Shown one piece after another: positions 12,956 through 24,400 of a stretch of DNA of 64,000 nt. Source of the DNA: Chytriomyces cf. hyalinus JEL632 (taxonomy: Eukaryota; Chytridiomycota; Chytridiomycetes; Chytridiales; Chytriomycetaceae); NCBI GenBank assembly GCA_025435555.1, contig JAIWWG010000009.1:124001-188000 (forward strand). The letters run 5' to 3'. The position numbers and the translations under genes were made by a program. Numbering within the stretch: position 1 is the first letter of the stretch; every line of letters starts with the position of its first letter. The notes beneath the pieces are model-generated. The model was not told the origin of the DNA. It saw only the letters and a list, made by a program, of their open reading frames with translations, and did not search any database.

Positions 12956-14489
12956 TCACCAGTTTTCATTATGCATACCGCCTCCATTCCCACCCACAAG
13001 GCTTCCAACAACTTCATCATCTCCCAACAACGGATTCCTCTGCTCCCACACATTTGCTTTCCCACTCACTGCAAACTCCAAATCTTCCTTCGTAATACTG
13101 TCCCAGAACTTGTACACAAGCATAACTCCCAACAGCGTAAAGATGGTGCCAAAAAACATTCCATCCACATAATGTGTCGCAACTTCGCACAGGTAGCTTC
13201 CCAGGACAAATTCAGTCACCAACCCGAGAAGGAAGAAAAAGAGTCCAAACAGGAGGTCTCCCAGCGGCCACCGGTCGTCAAGCGTTGTCACGACGAGAAC
13301 AATTTGAAGAATGACGTACACAATCAGAAATAGTGCGGGAAAGATTATGTACAGGATATAGAGTCCCATGGGCGAGGTTGAAGAAAGTCCGGCAATGTTC
13401 AAAAATGTCAATATGCTGACGGTAAATGTTATGAGAAGAACCGCCAGGGTCGAAAGCCGTAATGTCTGAGCAATGGAAATTAAGAAATCAGTTTGTGATC
13501 ACCAACTCCAAAGAAAGACGGTTTACCCATAGAGATTTTGAAGTTCCATCTTCAGTCCACTGAAAACCGACAATACCATTATACATGAGACACCAAAACG
13601 TGGATACAAACAGACCGGCATGCAAAGCCGCAAAGTACTGGAAGGAAGATGGTCAAGGCGATTAATTTCGACAGAGATACAGAAGCCATAGGATCAGTGG
13701 AAATGAATAGAGGATCGGGCTTATAGAAACAAAGAAAACACGACATGGCAGTGTTGAAGGGGGGGCCATACCTTGAAAACGACAGACGCAGGGGGAATGA
13801 TTCCTCCTACCAGCAAAAAGTCGAGGATGATGGTAACAGCGTACATGTAAAAGAACATGACAATCTCCTTGCGGCCTGTTTTTCAATTTTGGTGGGGAAT
13901 TCATTTTTGGAATTTGGTCCAACAACAAATTTGGGCGAAATGGGTAAACGGCGAGTCTGATCACGCCTCCATTTCCGTCAATAAACCTGCCAGCATCGCA
14001 AGAGATCCAAAGTAATCATCCTATGCATGAGGCCATAGTTCGAAGGTTGCTTGTCCGTACTTTGAATTGGGAGACATTCCATTGCTTCCAGAAGAATACC
14101 AGGGTTCACCGACCAACAGCACCACCAGTCCGCAGCAAAAGTCCCCCGCTCAACAAGATCCGCCAGTTCCGCTTCCATTCCAGCGCCCATTTGTTGAAAA
14201 ACACAGAGAGGTGTGACTCACCCACAGCCGTGTACTTAGACCGAATGTAAAAGATCATGACAAGGGTCATCAGCAGCGCAATAATCTGCACAAATAGAGT
14301 CGCTGGTTCAAACAAGAGATACGATCCCGAGTTGATGTCAATGTTGCGTGCGTAGCAAGTGGGCTCGACGGGAGCAAGCGTGGCGGTTGATTGGAGCAAG
14401 GAACATAGTGGCAGCGGAGATTGCGAGCACAGAAAGTCGAAGCTGCCGAATGCAAACGACGGTGCGTTTGCCAAGATGGGTGCGGGCAT
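12956..14489 (-). CDS. CHS7: Chitin synthase export chaperone Chs7
   Basis: Multi-span ER membrane protein needed for export of chitin synthase from the ER in yeast. Exon 1 (14489-14222) has the family N-terminus FGSFDFLCSQSPLPLCSLLQ and the first membrane span (LFVQIIALLMTLVMIFYIR). It ends in YTAVG and joins to RKEIVMFFYMYAV, the same junction as in yeast Chs7 (TAVGRKE). Further exons give DFLLVGGIIPPASVVFK, then YFAALHAGLFVSTFWCLMYN with GIVGFQWTEDGTS, then TLRLSTLAVLLITFTVSIL to the stop. At least six hydrophobic segments are visible. The first intron (about 340 nt, 14221-13881) is much longer than others here. The tail after KEDLEFAV is acidic and Gly-rich. Confidence 0.93.
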
Positions 14490-14653
14490 GTGATCTTTGG
14501 TTCGTTGAGGATGTGGTTGCTGAGGGGTGAAAGGGCACTTGAAACGTGGGTGCGTCGCTTGTCTTTGCTGTCTAAATTTATCCCAAGATTCACGTATACG
14601 CTTGGTAAAATAAACATTTTACTTTCCATAAAAGTGGATCGAAATACACGCTC
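14490..14653. promoter_or_regulatory. Divergent promoter, CHS7 / F-box gene
   Basis: The 164 bases between the two ATGs must drive both genes. No well-defined TATA box or operator could be named. Confidence 0.4.
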
Positions 14654-17167
14654 ATGAGTGGCACCACCGCGGGACAGAACCCTGAGGAATGGCTGCGGCA
14701 CAGACGTTCAGACAACGCACACAACGAAACTGACTCGCCCGAATCGGGTGCGAGCGACACTCGTGCACATAGCCATAGACCCTGGCTTGTCAGCGCTGTT
14801 CAAGCCACGGCATCACGTAATACCGCAGCAGCAACCTCGAAACCTGCCAACCCTTCATCCAGATCATCAAAGACCACCCGGAAGAGCGCCCGTGGATCCA
14901 AATCCCACCGTCATCGCTCGAACCTAAACACAAACCTGACCATCAACTTGAACGGCAAAACACCCGTCTCAGCAGCGTATCTAGCAATTGGTGCATGGGC
15001 AAACAGCGTTGTCAGACGTGGGGTTACTCGACTGAGACGCGTTTCGGGTCCCGTCCATCTGGACTTGAGCTCATCGTCATCGGACTCAGACTCTCAGTCA
15101 CACGTGCTCTCGGCCCGCCAGCGCACGCACCCATCCTCAGCCATCTCAGCATCTCTGTCAGGCAGGGATTATATTCGCCATGTCCAGGCCCGCGAACTGG
15201 CGCAAATGCCCGCAGAAGTCTTGTTTAAGGTTTTTGCAATCAAACATTTGTCAGCTTGAAAATCTGAACTGCTTTGAACACCAAAGATTCTGTCGTTCCT
15301 GCCATCCTCGAACCTTGCATGTCTACTGCTGACGGCTCCGAATCTGGCCGCAGTCTCGGCGCATATTCTGTCAGCGCGACCGCACTTTATTACGAGTCTT
15401 GAGGATTTGCGATCGTTTACTCACGACATACCGTATCATCTGCTTCAACAACCATCTACCTCAGTCGAATCGTATGCTACCCATCTTAGCTCGGGTTTAA
15501 TTCGAAGAAACTCAGGCCTGAGCAAGCCGTTTCAGACATACTTTACACATCTATTGAAAAAGAAGCAGCTTGGCCCAATCTTTTACCGCTCTGGGACCAT
15601 GATTCTTTTTGCCAGGCATTTTACGCGTCTGATTCCAGAAGCGCGGGTGCTCTTGGGAGTTGGATACGCGATGGTCCTGGCTTGGTTCATGTGTCTGTTT
15701 TACTCAATGCCATTCTTGGGTCTGTAGCACCCTTTCGACGTGTTTTATAAAGCAAGAATTAACACCGTCTCACATTTGACAGGTGCGCTGACTCTTTACT
15801 TTTCAATGGATCTTGTCGATCTTTGGATACGTTCGGCAGCGTCGCTCTTGCACTCAATGCCACTCTCTTTGCTCTACTTTATTCTCCCCAAAACCCACCG
15901 GTTACATCCACTTCAACCAGCCTCTCAGCCAAGTATCCCTGCTCTCCTTATTCGCCGCTTGACATTCTCGGCAGCGATTGCACCCATCACGTCGAACCAA
16001 AACGAACCACCTCGCTGCTGCGGCCTGGCAGGAACCGCATGGAACTCGCACCCTTCCAACCTCTCCCACACATCCACCTCCTCAATCGAAACAACAATAT
16101 CCGGCTCAATCCCTTCATCCCCAACAGACACGCCACACCATAACCACCATCACAACCAAACAAAACAACCAGCCTTCTGGGGACTCATGAGTTCATACAC
16201 CCCATGGCACTTGTACCTCCTCACAAAGACTCTCAGCAACCACCCGCTCATTTCACACCTCACGTTACAACGTATCAGTTTAGCATGGTGGTTCCGATTG
16301 CACCCGGCACCGGATGTACAAGTTCTTGTGCTGCATACGTGTGAAGTTGATGAGACGGGGATTGGGCTTGTTGCGCAGGCGTTCCGCGGGTTACAAGGGC
16401 TCGTGCTGCGAGGGAGTGAAGTGCGATGTGGTGGGTGGGATATGGAAAGTATCCGGCGAGCGAGTACAGCAGCTGTCGGGGAATCACCGCACCCTAGATC
16501 CAACTCTATCACCCCAGGAACCGACTCCTCAACATCGATTGACCTGGAAAAGACAAAAGACCAAACTGTAAAAGGATGGTGGAGACCCGCACGAAACGGT
16601 GTCGGTCGGCAGTCACTGTTACCCGAAGGTGTAAGCGTGTTTGAAACAATGCGCGTTGTGCGGTTTGAAATGTGCAACTCTGCATGCGCAGTCGACGCCG
16701 TACGTATGGTTCTCGACCGCTGCCCGACCGTCGAAAGGGTTGAATTTGTTGGATGCTGTGGAGAGGAGGAAGCGTTTTTGGAGTGCAGTGCAGCGGGGAT
16801 TGTTGAATATGAGAAAGTGGATTCTGGAACGAATTCTGGAATGGATGTTTCGCAATTGGATTTGGCGCAGAGTCCGCTATGGTGGGAAGGGTATAACCGG
16901 TTTGCGCAAAAGATTGACGCGTGTATTGAAGCCACGCGGTTGCGGCGGACGGAAAAGTGCAGTCAGGTTGAAGCTGTGTCAATTGGTACCGATGAAGGTG
17001 ACTCCACCGGCACGACAGATGAATTATCTTCCGAGTTTGTCGCAGCAGTTGCACCGCCGGGATACCGCAAATGCATCGTCTTGCAAGGAGATTGCTTAAA
17101 GAATTTGCGCGACCAATGGTACATACACGTCAACACCCGCCAACGAGGCATTTGGACGCACGGATAA
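14654..17167 (+). CDS. F-box protein with LRR-like region
   Basis: The first exon encodes a basic, Ser/Arg-rich disordered region and ends in ELAQMPAEVLFK. Removing an intron at about 15229-15285 gives AEVLFKILSFLPSSNLACL, a good F-box, the Skp1-binding part of SCF ubiquitin ligases. The second exon runs on to about 15720. A further intron joins it to a long exon (to 17167) with leucine-rich segments such as VQVLVLHTCEVDETGIG, FRGLQGLVLRGSEV and PTVERVEFVGC, spaced like LRRs. The second intron is uncertain: the acceptor before 15782 is good, but the donor is weak. Substrate unknown. The gene runs convergent with the omega-amidase gene. Confidence 0.65.
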
Positions 17168-17302
17168 AAGAGTGACGTGTTCGATGAAGGGAAATGGTGT
17201 GCCAGTGCGTTTTTGCTGTGACGCAATACTTAATACAAGAATATTCAATCAACTACGTCTTTATGGTTCGCGGACAACCCTCCAAAGTATAAAATTTTGA
17301 AT

Positions 17303-18247
17303 CTACTTTGACACATCCGCGTAAACATCAAACCGCCTCTGCGACGAGACAGGAATATTCGCCCTCGAAGTCTCCAAAAACGCCACATCCAAATCCGCGT
17401 ACACAATATCCTCCTTCTCCCCCAACTTTGCAACCACTTGTCCCATTGGATCCACCACACTCGAATGACCCCACGCAACATACCCGGCCGTCTCATCTCT
17501 CGCCGGTGAACACGCGGCAACATACATTTGGTTATCAATCGCACGAGCCCGTTGCAACAGCTCCCAATGCAGAGGACCCGTGGTCATGTTGAATGCGCCG
17601 GGGTAGATCATGGCGACACAGCCTTTGCGGGCAGCGATCATGGCCATTTCGGGGAATCGAATGTCGTAACAGATTCCGACGCCAATTTTGCCAATCGGTG
17701 AGTCAAAGGTGGTGATTTCGGAGCCGGCGCTGAGGACGCTGGATTCTTTGAAGGTTTGTTTGCCGGGGATGTCAATGTCAAAGAGGTGGACCTGTAGAAA
17801 GTGGGGGTTATTTATGTTATTCAAAAGGAGTTGATCAAACCTTTCTATGGACACCCAAACGATCGCCGTTAGGACCCCAAATTGTACACGTGTTGAAGAA
17901 CTTGGAGTTGGGACCAATCTCGGGGAACGAGCCGCCAATCAGATACACTTTAGCATCACGCGCCATGTTCGAGAGTGCGATTGACGAGGGTCCGTTTTCG
18001 AGGTGCTCTGCGTACTTAGGGAAGAAGGAAGTTCCGTACGGCGAATTGAAGCATTCTTCCATCGAGGATCAGGACCAATGAGGTTGGGGCGATGGGCAAC
18101 AATGAGTAGGAGACACACACATACCAGGGAGAACTACAATGCCCGCGCCCTTCTCAGCAGCTTCAATCACTTTTGCTCGGGCATTCACCAAATTGGCCTC
18201 TTTCGAAGCAGTGACTGCGAGCTGGATCAACGCAAGTCTTGATGTCA
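17303..18247 (-). CDS. NIT2: Omega-amidase (Nit2-type nitrilase)
   Basis: Nitrilase-family enzyme that hydrolyses alpha-ketoglutaramate and alpha-ketosuccinamate, repairing products of glutamine and asparagine transaminases. Three exons. Exon 1 ([20 protein letters not shown]) ends in IVVLP and splices to [18 protein letters not shown], supplying the catalytic Glu. Exon 2 ends at the catalytic Lys region (VHRK, then [14 protein letters not shown] across the intron at about 17793-17840). The nucleophile Cys is in [33 protein letters not shown] is nearly the same as in mammalian Nit2. The start codon lies only 34 bp from the start codon of the divergent ATP11 gene. Confidence 0.93.
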
Positions 18248-18281
18248 TTTTTTCAGCAGTTATTTTGCACGCCAACAAGCA
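18248..18281. promoter_or_regulatory. 34-bp gap between divergent start codons (NIT2/ATP11)
   Basis: The two ATGs face away from each other across 34 bases. No room exists for two ordinary promoters, so at least one transcript must start inside the other coding region, or one start codon is further downstream. Confidence 0.7.
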
Positions 18282-19471
18282 ATGCTCCCGTTTCAACGCT
18301 CCCTCAAAACACACGCTCGATCGTTACTCAGACCGCGAGCATTCGCTACGGCCGCTCCAACAATCCTCGCGCCAGTGGCCACAGATGATGTCCTGTCCAA
18401 ATACAGAAACAAGCTTCAGGAGCGGGCAGAGAAGTAAACGAACCTTCCTTCTCAACTAGCTCCTTCATGTTAATGCATCTATTGAAGAGCGCGATATATT
18501 AAACTCGTTCTATCCTTGCAGGGAAGGATTCAAGTCCGTCGAAGATCTGGTGCGCAACGGTGTCAAGGAAAAAGCAAAACCCAAACCCGCAACTGCGATC
18601 ATGCCCAACACCCAGACTACAGCGACTTCTCAGAATACTCAAAAGTCTGCGATCAACTCAGCTCCATCGAAACCAAAGTCCGAAAGAAACGAAGGATTAC
18701 CATCGGTCGAGAAGGTAACCCACCCTCGATGTCTCACGATCCGTTCAATCAGACAACTGATACTTCATATTACGGTCCCAGCCATTAAACGACATTGTCA
18801 AGATTGAATTGTTGGAAGCGGAAACGCCGGAACGCATTGAAACAATCTGGAACGAGCATCACGCAACTGTTGCTGGGATGGTGTCCGGCGTGATGCCTGT
18901 TTCCTTTTATAACGCATTGAAGGCAAAGGGAAAAGAATGCCCATTGGTAAAACTATCGTTTTGTCATCGACAAGTTGTCCACAATTGACACATCAATCTC
19001 AAATAATACAGTTCGTCCTCCCACTGCCCCGTGAAACCGGCGTCGAATTCTACTTTCTCCAATTCGCATTCAACCAAATCTATTACACATCCCTCCTCGA
19101 ATACAAGACCCATTTATCCGAAGCACGCCCGAAACTCGTTCTAACGCATTACGACGATCTCAGCGAATCTAAAGGCGTTGTGTTGATGCGTGGGGAAGTT
19201 GGACGCGAAGGTGGAGTTTTGAAGGCGGATGATGCACGGTTGTTGGTGCTCATGACGCAAATGTTTTATGTGACTGGGAGCGATGCAAAGAAAAAGATGG
19301 TGGAGGTGTTTAACAAGACTCCTAAAGAGTTCCAGTACCAGGTTTGAGTGGCCGTGTTTATTTTATCGTGTTTGCTGGTATGCCTGGTATGCTAACCCCA
19401 CTCACTCACTCACTCACTCACTCACTCACTCACGACAGGCACTCATGGATGAAGCTGAGAAGCTCGCGTAA
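18282..19471 (+). CDS. ATP11: Mitochondrial F1-ATPase assembly factor Atp11/ATPAF1
   Basis: Chaperone that holds the F1 beta subunit before F1 assembly in the mitochondrial matrix. The start MLPFQRSLKTHARSLLRPRA is a mitochondrial targeting peptide. Splicing out introns at about 18435-18521, 18714-18771, 18949-19011 and 19343-19438 gives one frame. Segments include KNKLQERAEREGFKSVEDLV-like sequence, PLNDIVKIELLEAETPERIE, FVLPLPRETGVEFYFLQF and KTHLSEARPKLVLTHYDDLS, which mark the family. It ends ALMDEAEKLA. The last intron carries a CACT microsatellite. Product call is firm; exon borders were read by eye. Confidence 0.9.
19397..19434. repeat. (CACT)n microsatellite in ATP11 intron
   Basis: About nine tandem CACT units lie in the last intron, close to its 3' splice site. 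Confidence 0.85.
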
Positions 19472-19570
19472 AAAGAAATAAAAATGCAAACGAAATCAGT
19501 TACAGCGAAGTCGCTTGACGAACTGCAATATTGAGAAACCTTGTAAAAAGAAACTTGTCAATCAAAACAA

Positions 19571-21127
19571 ATGCTCCGCTCCACTTCAAACCACCACCTC
19601 CCACACTCACTCCTTGAATGCACCCAGCACCCACTCAAACAACAACCTCACGTAGTTGACGAAGCCATTCGCGTACCTGAAATCCTTTCAACCATCTTCC
19701 ACTTTCTCTCAAACAAGGACATGAAATCAGCGCGTCTCGTCAATAAATCCTGGAACGCAACCGCATCCAATGCGCGTTCAAAACGAGCCAAGAACGTGCT
19801 GAACCTTGTATTTGTCATGGCTGGGTCTTTGACGGGCGCCGACGCTGCCCGCGATCATAAGCTGACACGCTCAGTCGTTGAAGCGGCGCTGGGGTTGGCG
19901 GTTTCAAAGTCTGGGCTCGATGCAAAGAGTTGCAGAATTCAGAGCGAGATTCGGGACGTGATGGTGAGTTTGGTGTGCGCGAGTAGCAAGCCTCTAACAA
20001 GGATAACCAGGAATCAAACCATATCTTACTCAACCAACCAAAACAACCCATTACAAACAAACGCTCCAACTTCTACCTCATCCCCATCAGCGTCCACTGC
20101 ACAGACCACATCCTATCCCTAGATACAACCTCTCTCATCCGCAAATTTCAACCATCCCCAACCGGACCACCCCTCTTCATCTCAGACTCGGGATACATCA
20201 ACGACTCGAGCATCCTCGCAATTGTCGGATCCCATTTCCGGCGCTCGCAGGGGCTGAAACTGACAATCAAGTGTTTGACGGGAAGTCCCAATGAAAGCAC
20301 CAGCATCTTCAGCCGCGATACAAACAATCCAATGGATCCCATCACGAATGGAATGATGCGAAAAAAGACACAGCTCATGCCTTCGAAAAGGGACGCTTTA
20401 TTGAGAGACGGGTATATTGGGTCAGTGAGGGAGGGTTGCTTTGGATCTGACTTTGCGGCCCAGATTCAGTGTAAATATGGACGTGGGACAAGAGCAGATG
20501 AATTGGGGTTGGTTGCGAGGGAACAGTACGAAGTGTATGCTTTTGACCAGAGAGAGGTGTTGGTGCCGGTGACTGCCGTGCAACCCCCTTCAAGACATAG
20601 CAAGTCTCTATATTTGGACTCGTTTCACGGGACAGATGCTTGGCTTGTGCCGCACTCCGATCCATCCACTTCAATGCAACAAACAAACCACGCAACCCCA
20701 TTAGGTCCACTCTATTGCACGAATGCGTGGTCCCAATTGTACACTAAATGTCTGGCAAAGGGCGTCAACTTGGAACGCGCCGGATACACTGACAAGAGCT
20801 TGTTCTACCTGCGGAAACACATTTTTGCGGGTGATGAGAATCCAAGCGCGTCTCTTATTCAGGCTCTCAGATTTATCATGTACATTTGGGCCGACAAGTT
20901 GTCGCAGTACTTGGATCATGGTGAGAGATGCGACCACTTGGTTGTTGCACATGCGGACGTCTGATATCACTTCAATTCTCACACCTCCAGACTTGAAAAA
21001 CAAACTCAAGCAGGCAGATATTGTCGCCAAAATGCGGTTTGATCATGAAACGCGGTTCTTTCATCTCCAAAAACTGCGACAAGCTTCAGTAGACAAGTAC
21101 CTGGAGAACCCCGTTGGTCCCAAGTAA
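19571..21127 (+). CDS. F-box protein
   Basis: Three exons. Exon 1 has the F-box IRVPEILSTIFHFLSNKDMK with SARLVNKSWNATASN, the classic Skp1-binding motif, at residues about 37-75. It ends in EIRDVM. Intron 1 (about 19963-20010) joins it to ESNHILLNQPKQPITNKRSN. The second exon runs to YLDHG, and an intron at about 20922-20989 joins to DLKNKLKQADIVAKMRFDHE, ending LENPVGPK. No WD or LRR repeats are obvious in the C-terminal 400 residues, so the substrate-binding part is not recognised. Confidence 0.75.
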
Positions 21128-21410
21128 AGCCAACCGACCTCTTTTCCAGTGTCTTGTTTCTAACGATTGCCACCATCATTATTGCCAGATATCTCCAGCT
21201 GACTGGCTTCAAATCCACGCTGGCCGACACAAACGCCATCTTTGCGCACTTGTCGCTTCCAGAAGTCCACACAACGCGAAGCAAAACGTTCCATGACAAA
21301 GTCATGTACTGCGTCAACTTTGACACTTTGGAGCTTTTCAAATGATTGTTATTTCGCTTTTTTCTACAGTTTGATAGAAATAGACATCCCGCAACCAAAA
21401 AAAAAACACT
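21128..21410. other. Intergenic between convergent genes
   Basis: Holds the 3' ends of the F-box gene and of the RasGEF gene. No gene seen. Confidence 0.4.
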
Positions 21411-24400
21411 TTACTCCGCCCCATCACTCTCATCATCATCCTCTTCCTCCCGCGGCTCCACTACAAGACTCTGCGTATACAAGCCATCCTCATTCCCAAC
21501 AGCCAACCCCAAATTCTGCTCCATCACAACCGCAGTAACAGCACCCGCATTAAACAGAGCGTCTACCTCCCCAATCCTTCCAAAAAAATCCTGCATCCAG
21601 TCTACAGGTGCGTGCACAAACTGCACAGCTTGGAATTTTTGAATTTCTTTTATAACGGACGCAATTTTGCGGCATTTGTCGAAATTGATGATTCGATCGC
21701 TTCTTGATGGATTTGGTGACTGGCATGGGAGGAGTTCGGGGTTTCCGAGGTCGATGAATGTAATGTCTGTGAGGTACACGCCTGGTTGTGTGTGTGTGTG
21801 TGAGGAGTGGTAAACCAGACAAAAACAATAGTGTACCAAGAAACGGTATCGCAGGCAACTTGATATCCTTCAACTCTTTCCGGTAATTCGCATACTGCCC
21901 CTTTGGACTCACGATACTCGCAGATGCTTCATAGTCGGATAAAATGGATGAATAGTATTTCCCAAATTTTCGCCAAGTTTTATGTAATCGTGCTATGGGT
22001 GCCATGGAGAGGCCTGCGACGATTCCAGTAATGCCGTTGTAGTTGCTGAGTTCCCGGCATTTCTGGAAAACAAATCGGTCAATAAGAACTGAGATAAACT
22101 GTGGAAGCGGCCCAGCTTACGATGGCACATTGCGCAAAGTATCGAAGTAAGAGCACACGAATTTTGATATTCGCGCACGAGAGGATTGTTGTTGCGATCC
22201 AGAGCGACAGCTGTTCATATCAAAATAATCAGCCCTCCAATAATTTCAACAAAACCAACAAAAACAGAAACCACCTTATTCGTATGACCAATCATTTTCG
22301 AAATGGCAGACTCAGACGGTGACGAATACTCTTTCGACTGATGCTTGCAACTCGTTTGCTTCTTTGTCAACACCTGCAGTTTCGCCGCTGCACGTTCCTT
22401 TTCAATATTCGCCGACCAAATCTGATCCAAACATTCTGAAGGCCGAACAAGCGCAAATTCATCAAACTCAAACAAAGTCAATTGTTTTGCAAATTCGAGG
22501 GCGTCCACTTCGAGGATGCGGGTTGCGTCGGAAAAGACGGCGGATGGGTCCACGCCCAGGGAGAAGATGTTGATGATGCCTTTGGGTAAGTACGCGCGTG
22601 AGATGTGCTTGGATGATGTGGATGGTGTTACTCCAGTTGCTTGGGTCTGTAGAATCAGTGAAGGTCAGTAGTTAGTATGACTATCAGTTGATATTAACCT
22701 TCGAGTCCATGGTTCCGAGCAATGTCTTCGCGTGAGACTCCCAGTCTTCGCTCACGGTGGTTTCAATAAAAAACCGAAGGTTACTCGACAGCAGCTCGTT
22801 CATCACAAAGTCTTCTTGCAGATACAGATTCAACCAAATTCCGAACACCTTCAACACGCTGCAAGTATTTGCTAAGAACCAGTATCGAGTTTTCTGATAG
22901 ATAGATACTTACTTTTGCTGAACCGGTTTACATTTTACTTCGAACCACGTTTGAAATTCCCGCTCGTTCAAGTTGGGGGGCGGTAACATGCACTCGTATC
23001 TGGCGCACAAACTCTTGAGCAGCTCAACCGAAGTTGAGAAAGAGTGGTGGCACATTAAAAGCGTCTGCGCCATGTCCAGATCTGTAGTTTTTTCATAAAA
23101 GGCTTCAGATTAATTCGATGTCAAACAACAGTACAAACCAAAGTTGTTGTGCGAGGTTATCAGCTCAATGATTTTATCCAACTTTCCGCCTTTTAAGCCT
23201 CCGAGTTTAGGATCAAAGACAATGCCAGAAATGTCATCATCGAGGTTGAGTTTACTGATATCAACGCGTTCCTTTGACGCCTGTGTATTTAAAGAATGGT
23301 TAATCCGTCAGAGAATTCGTCAAGAAGACTACCACCCAATAACAAAACACACCTCGCTCGCTCCTCCACTCCACGCTTGAAACAACGCTTGCACTTTCTC
23401 ATTCTGCGTCGTCTTCCGCTTCCACTCCAACTGCCGTTGCACATCTCCCTCCCAACAAGACCGAATCTTTTGCGCAACCGTCTTTGCAACAGAAAACAGT
23501 TTCTTGATTGCCATCACACATGGAATACATGATTCAATCATTTTCCGCTCCGTCTCCACAGTCGCCCAAATGAAACTGGCTTCTCGGCCTATATCCTCCA
23601 CCCTCGCAGCCGCTTCAACGACCTCCTGCTGCACCAAGTCAAGTATAAGAAGCGCGGGTGCCGGAAAATTTGTAATTTGCAAGGTAACCCCCGTCGCCTC
23701 CATCGCAACAACATCACATTCCTCCAAAATAACCGAATCAAAGCTTTCCGCAAAATCCACAAACAAATCAAATCCTTGAATTTCTTCAATTATTTGGTTG
23801 GACCGTTCGGAAATGAGTTTCGTTGCTGGAATGTATCTGTCGCGCAGCTTTTGGGTTTGCAACTTTTTGAGGTCGTTTACGGCGACAACGAAGCGGCGCA
23901 GTGATTGTTCTAGAGATGCAAAATATTTTGTGTCTGCGTCTGCGCTTAATGGTTGTTGCTGGCATTCGGGTGGGTCAGGAGCCGTCGAAGCTGCGATGGA
24001 TTTGGACAGAGATTCAACGTTTCGAAGACCGTTGAGTTGGGTATACTTTTGGAAGGTTAGCTGGTTGGGTCGCGGCCATCCTTTACTCGTGCTTTCAAAC
24101 TCGTTGTGTTGGAGGAGTGATATTTCTATATCGGCAGAAGTCCTGTTTTCGTTTACTGAATCCAGCTTCACTCAATGTAATCATCAGTGTTACCCTGACA
24201 AGGACATGAACAATCATAAAACTAAATACCTTCAGCACAAGCGCCTTTTCCAAAACTGGATAAAACCCAGTCAAATTCGCCAACTCTGTCAAAAGTCGAC
24301 ACGCTTTCGAAAGCTGCGAAGCCGCCTGAATCATTTCAGTCAACGCATTTGCCGGCGGCCAGATCCCGCACGCCATCTTTGTAGCAAACATGAGAGCTTC

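Noticed and set aside
16150-16935. A 261-codon minus-strand ORF
   Set aside because: Antisense to the LRR-like exon of the F-box gene, with no domain.
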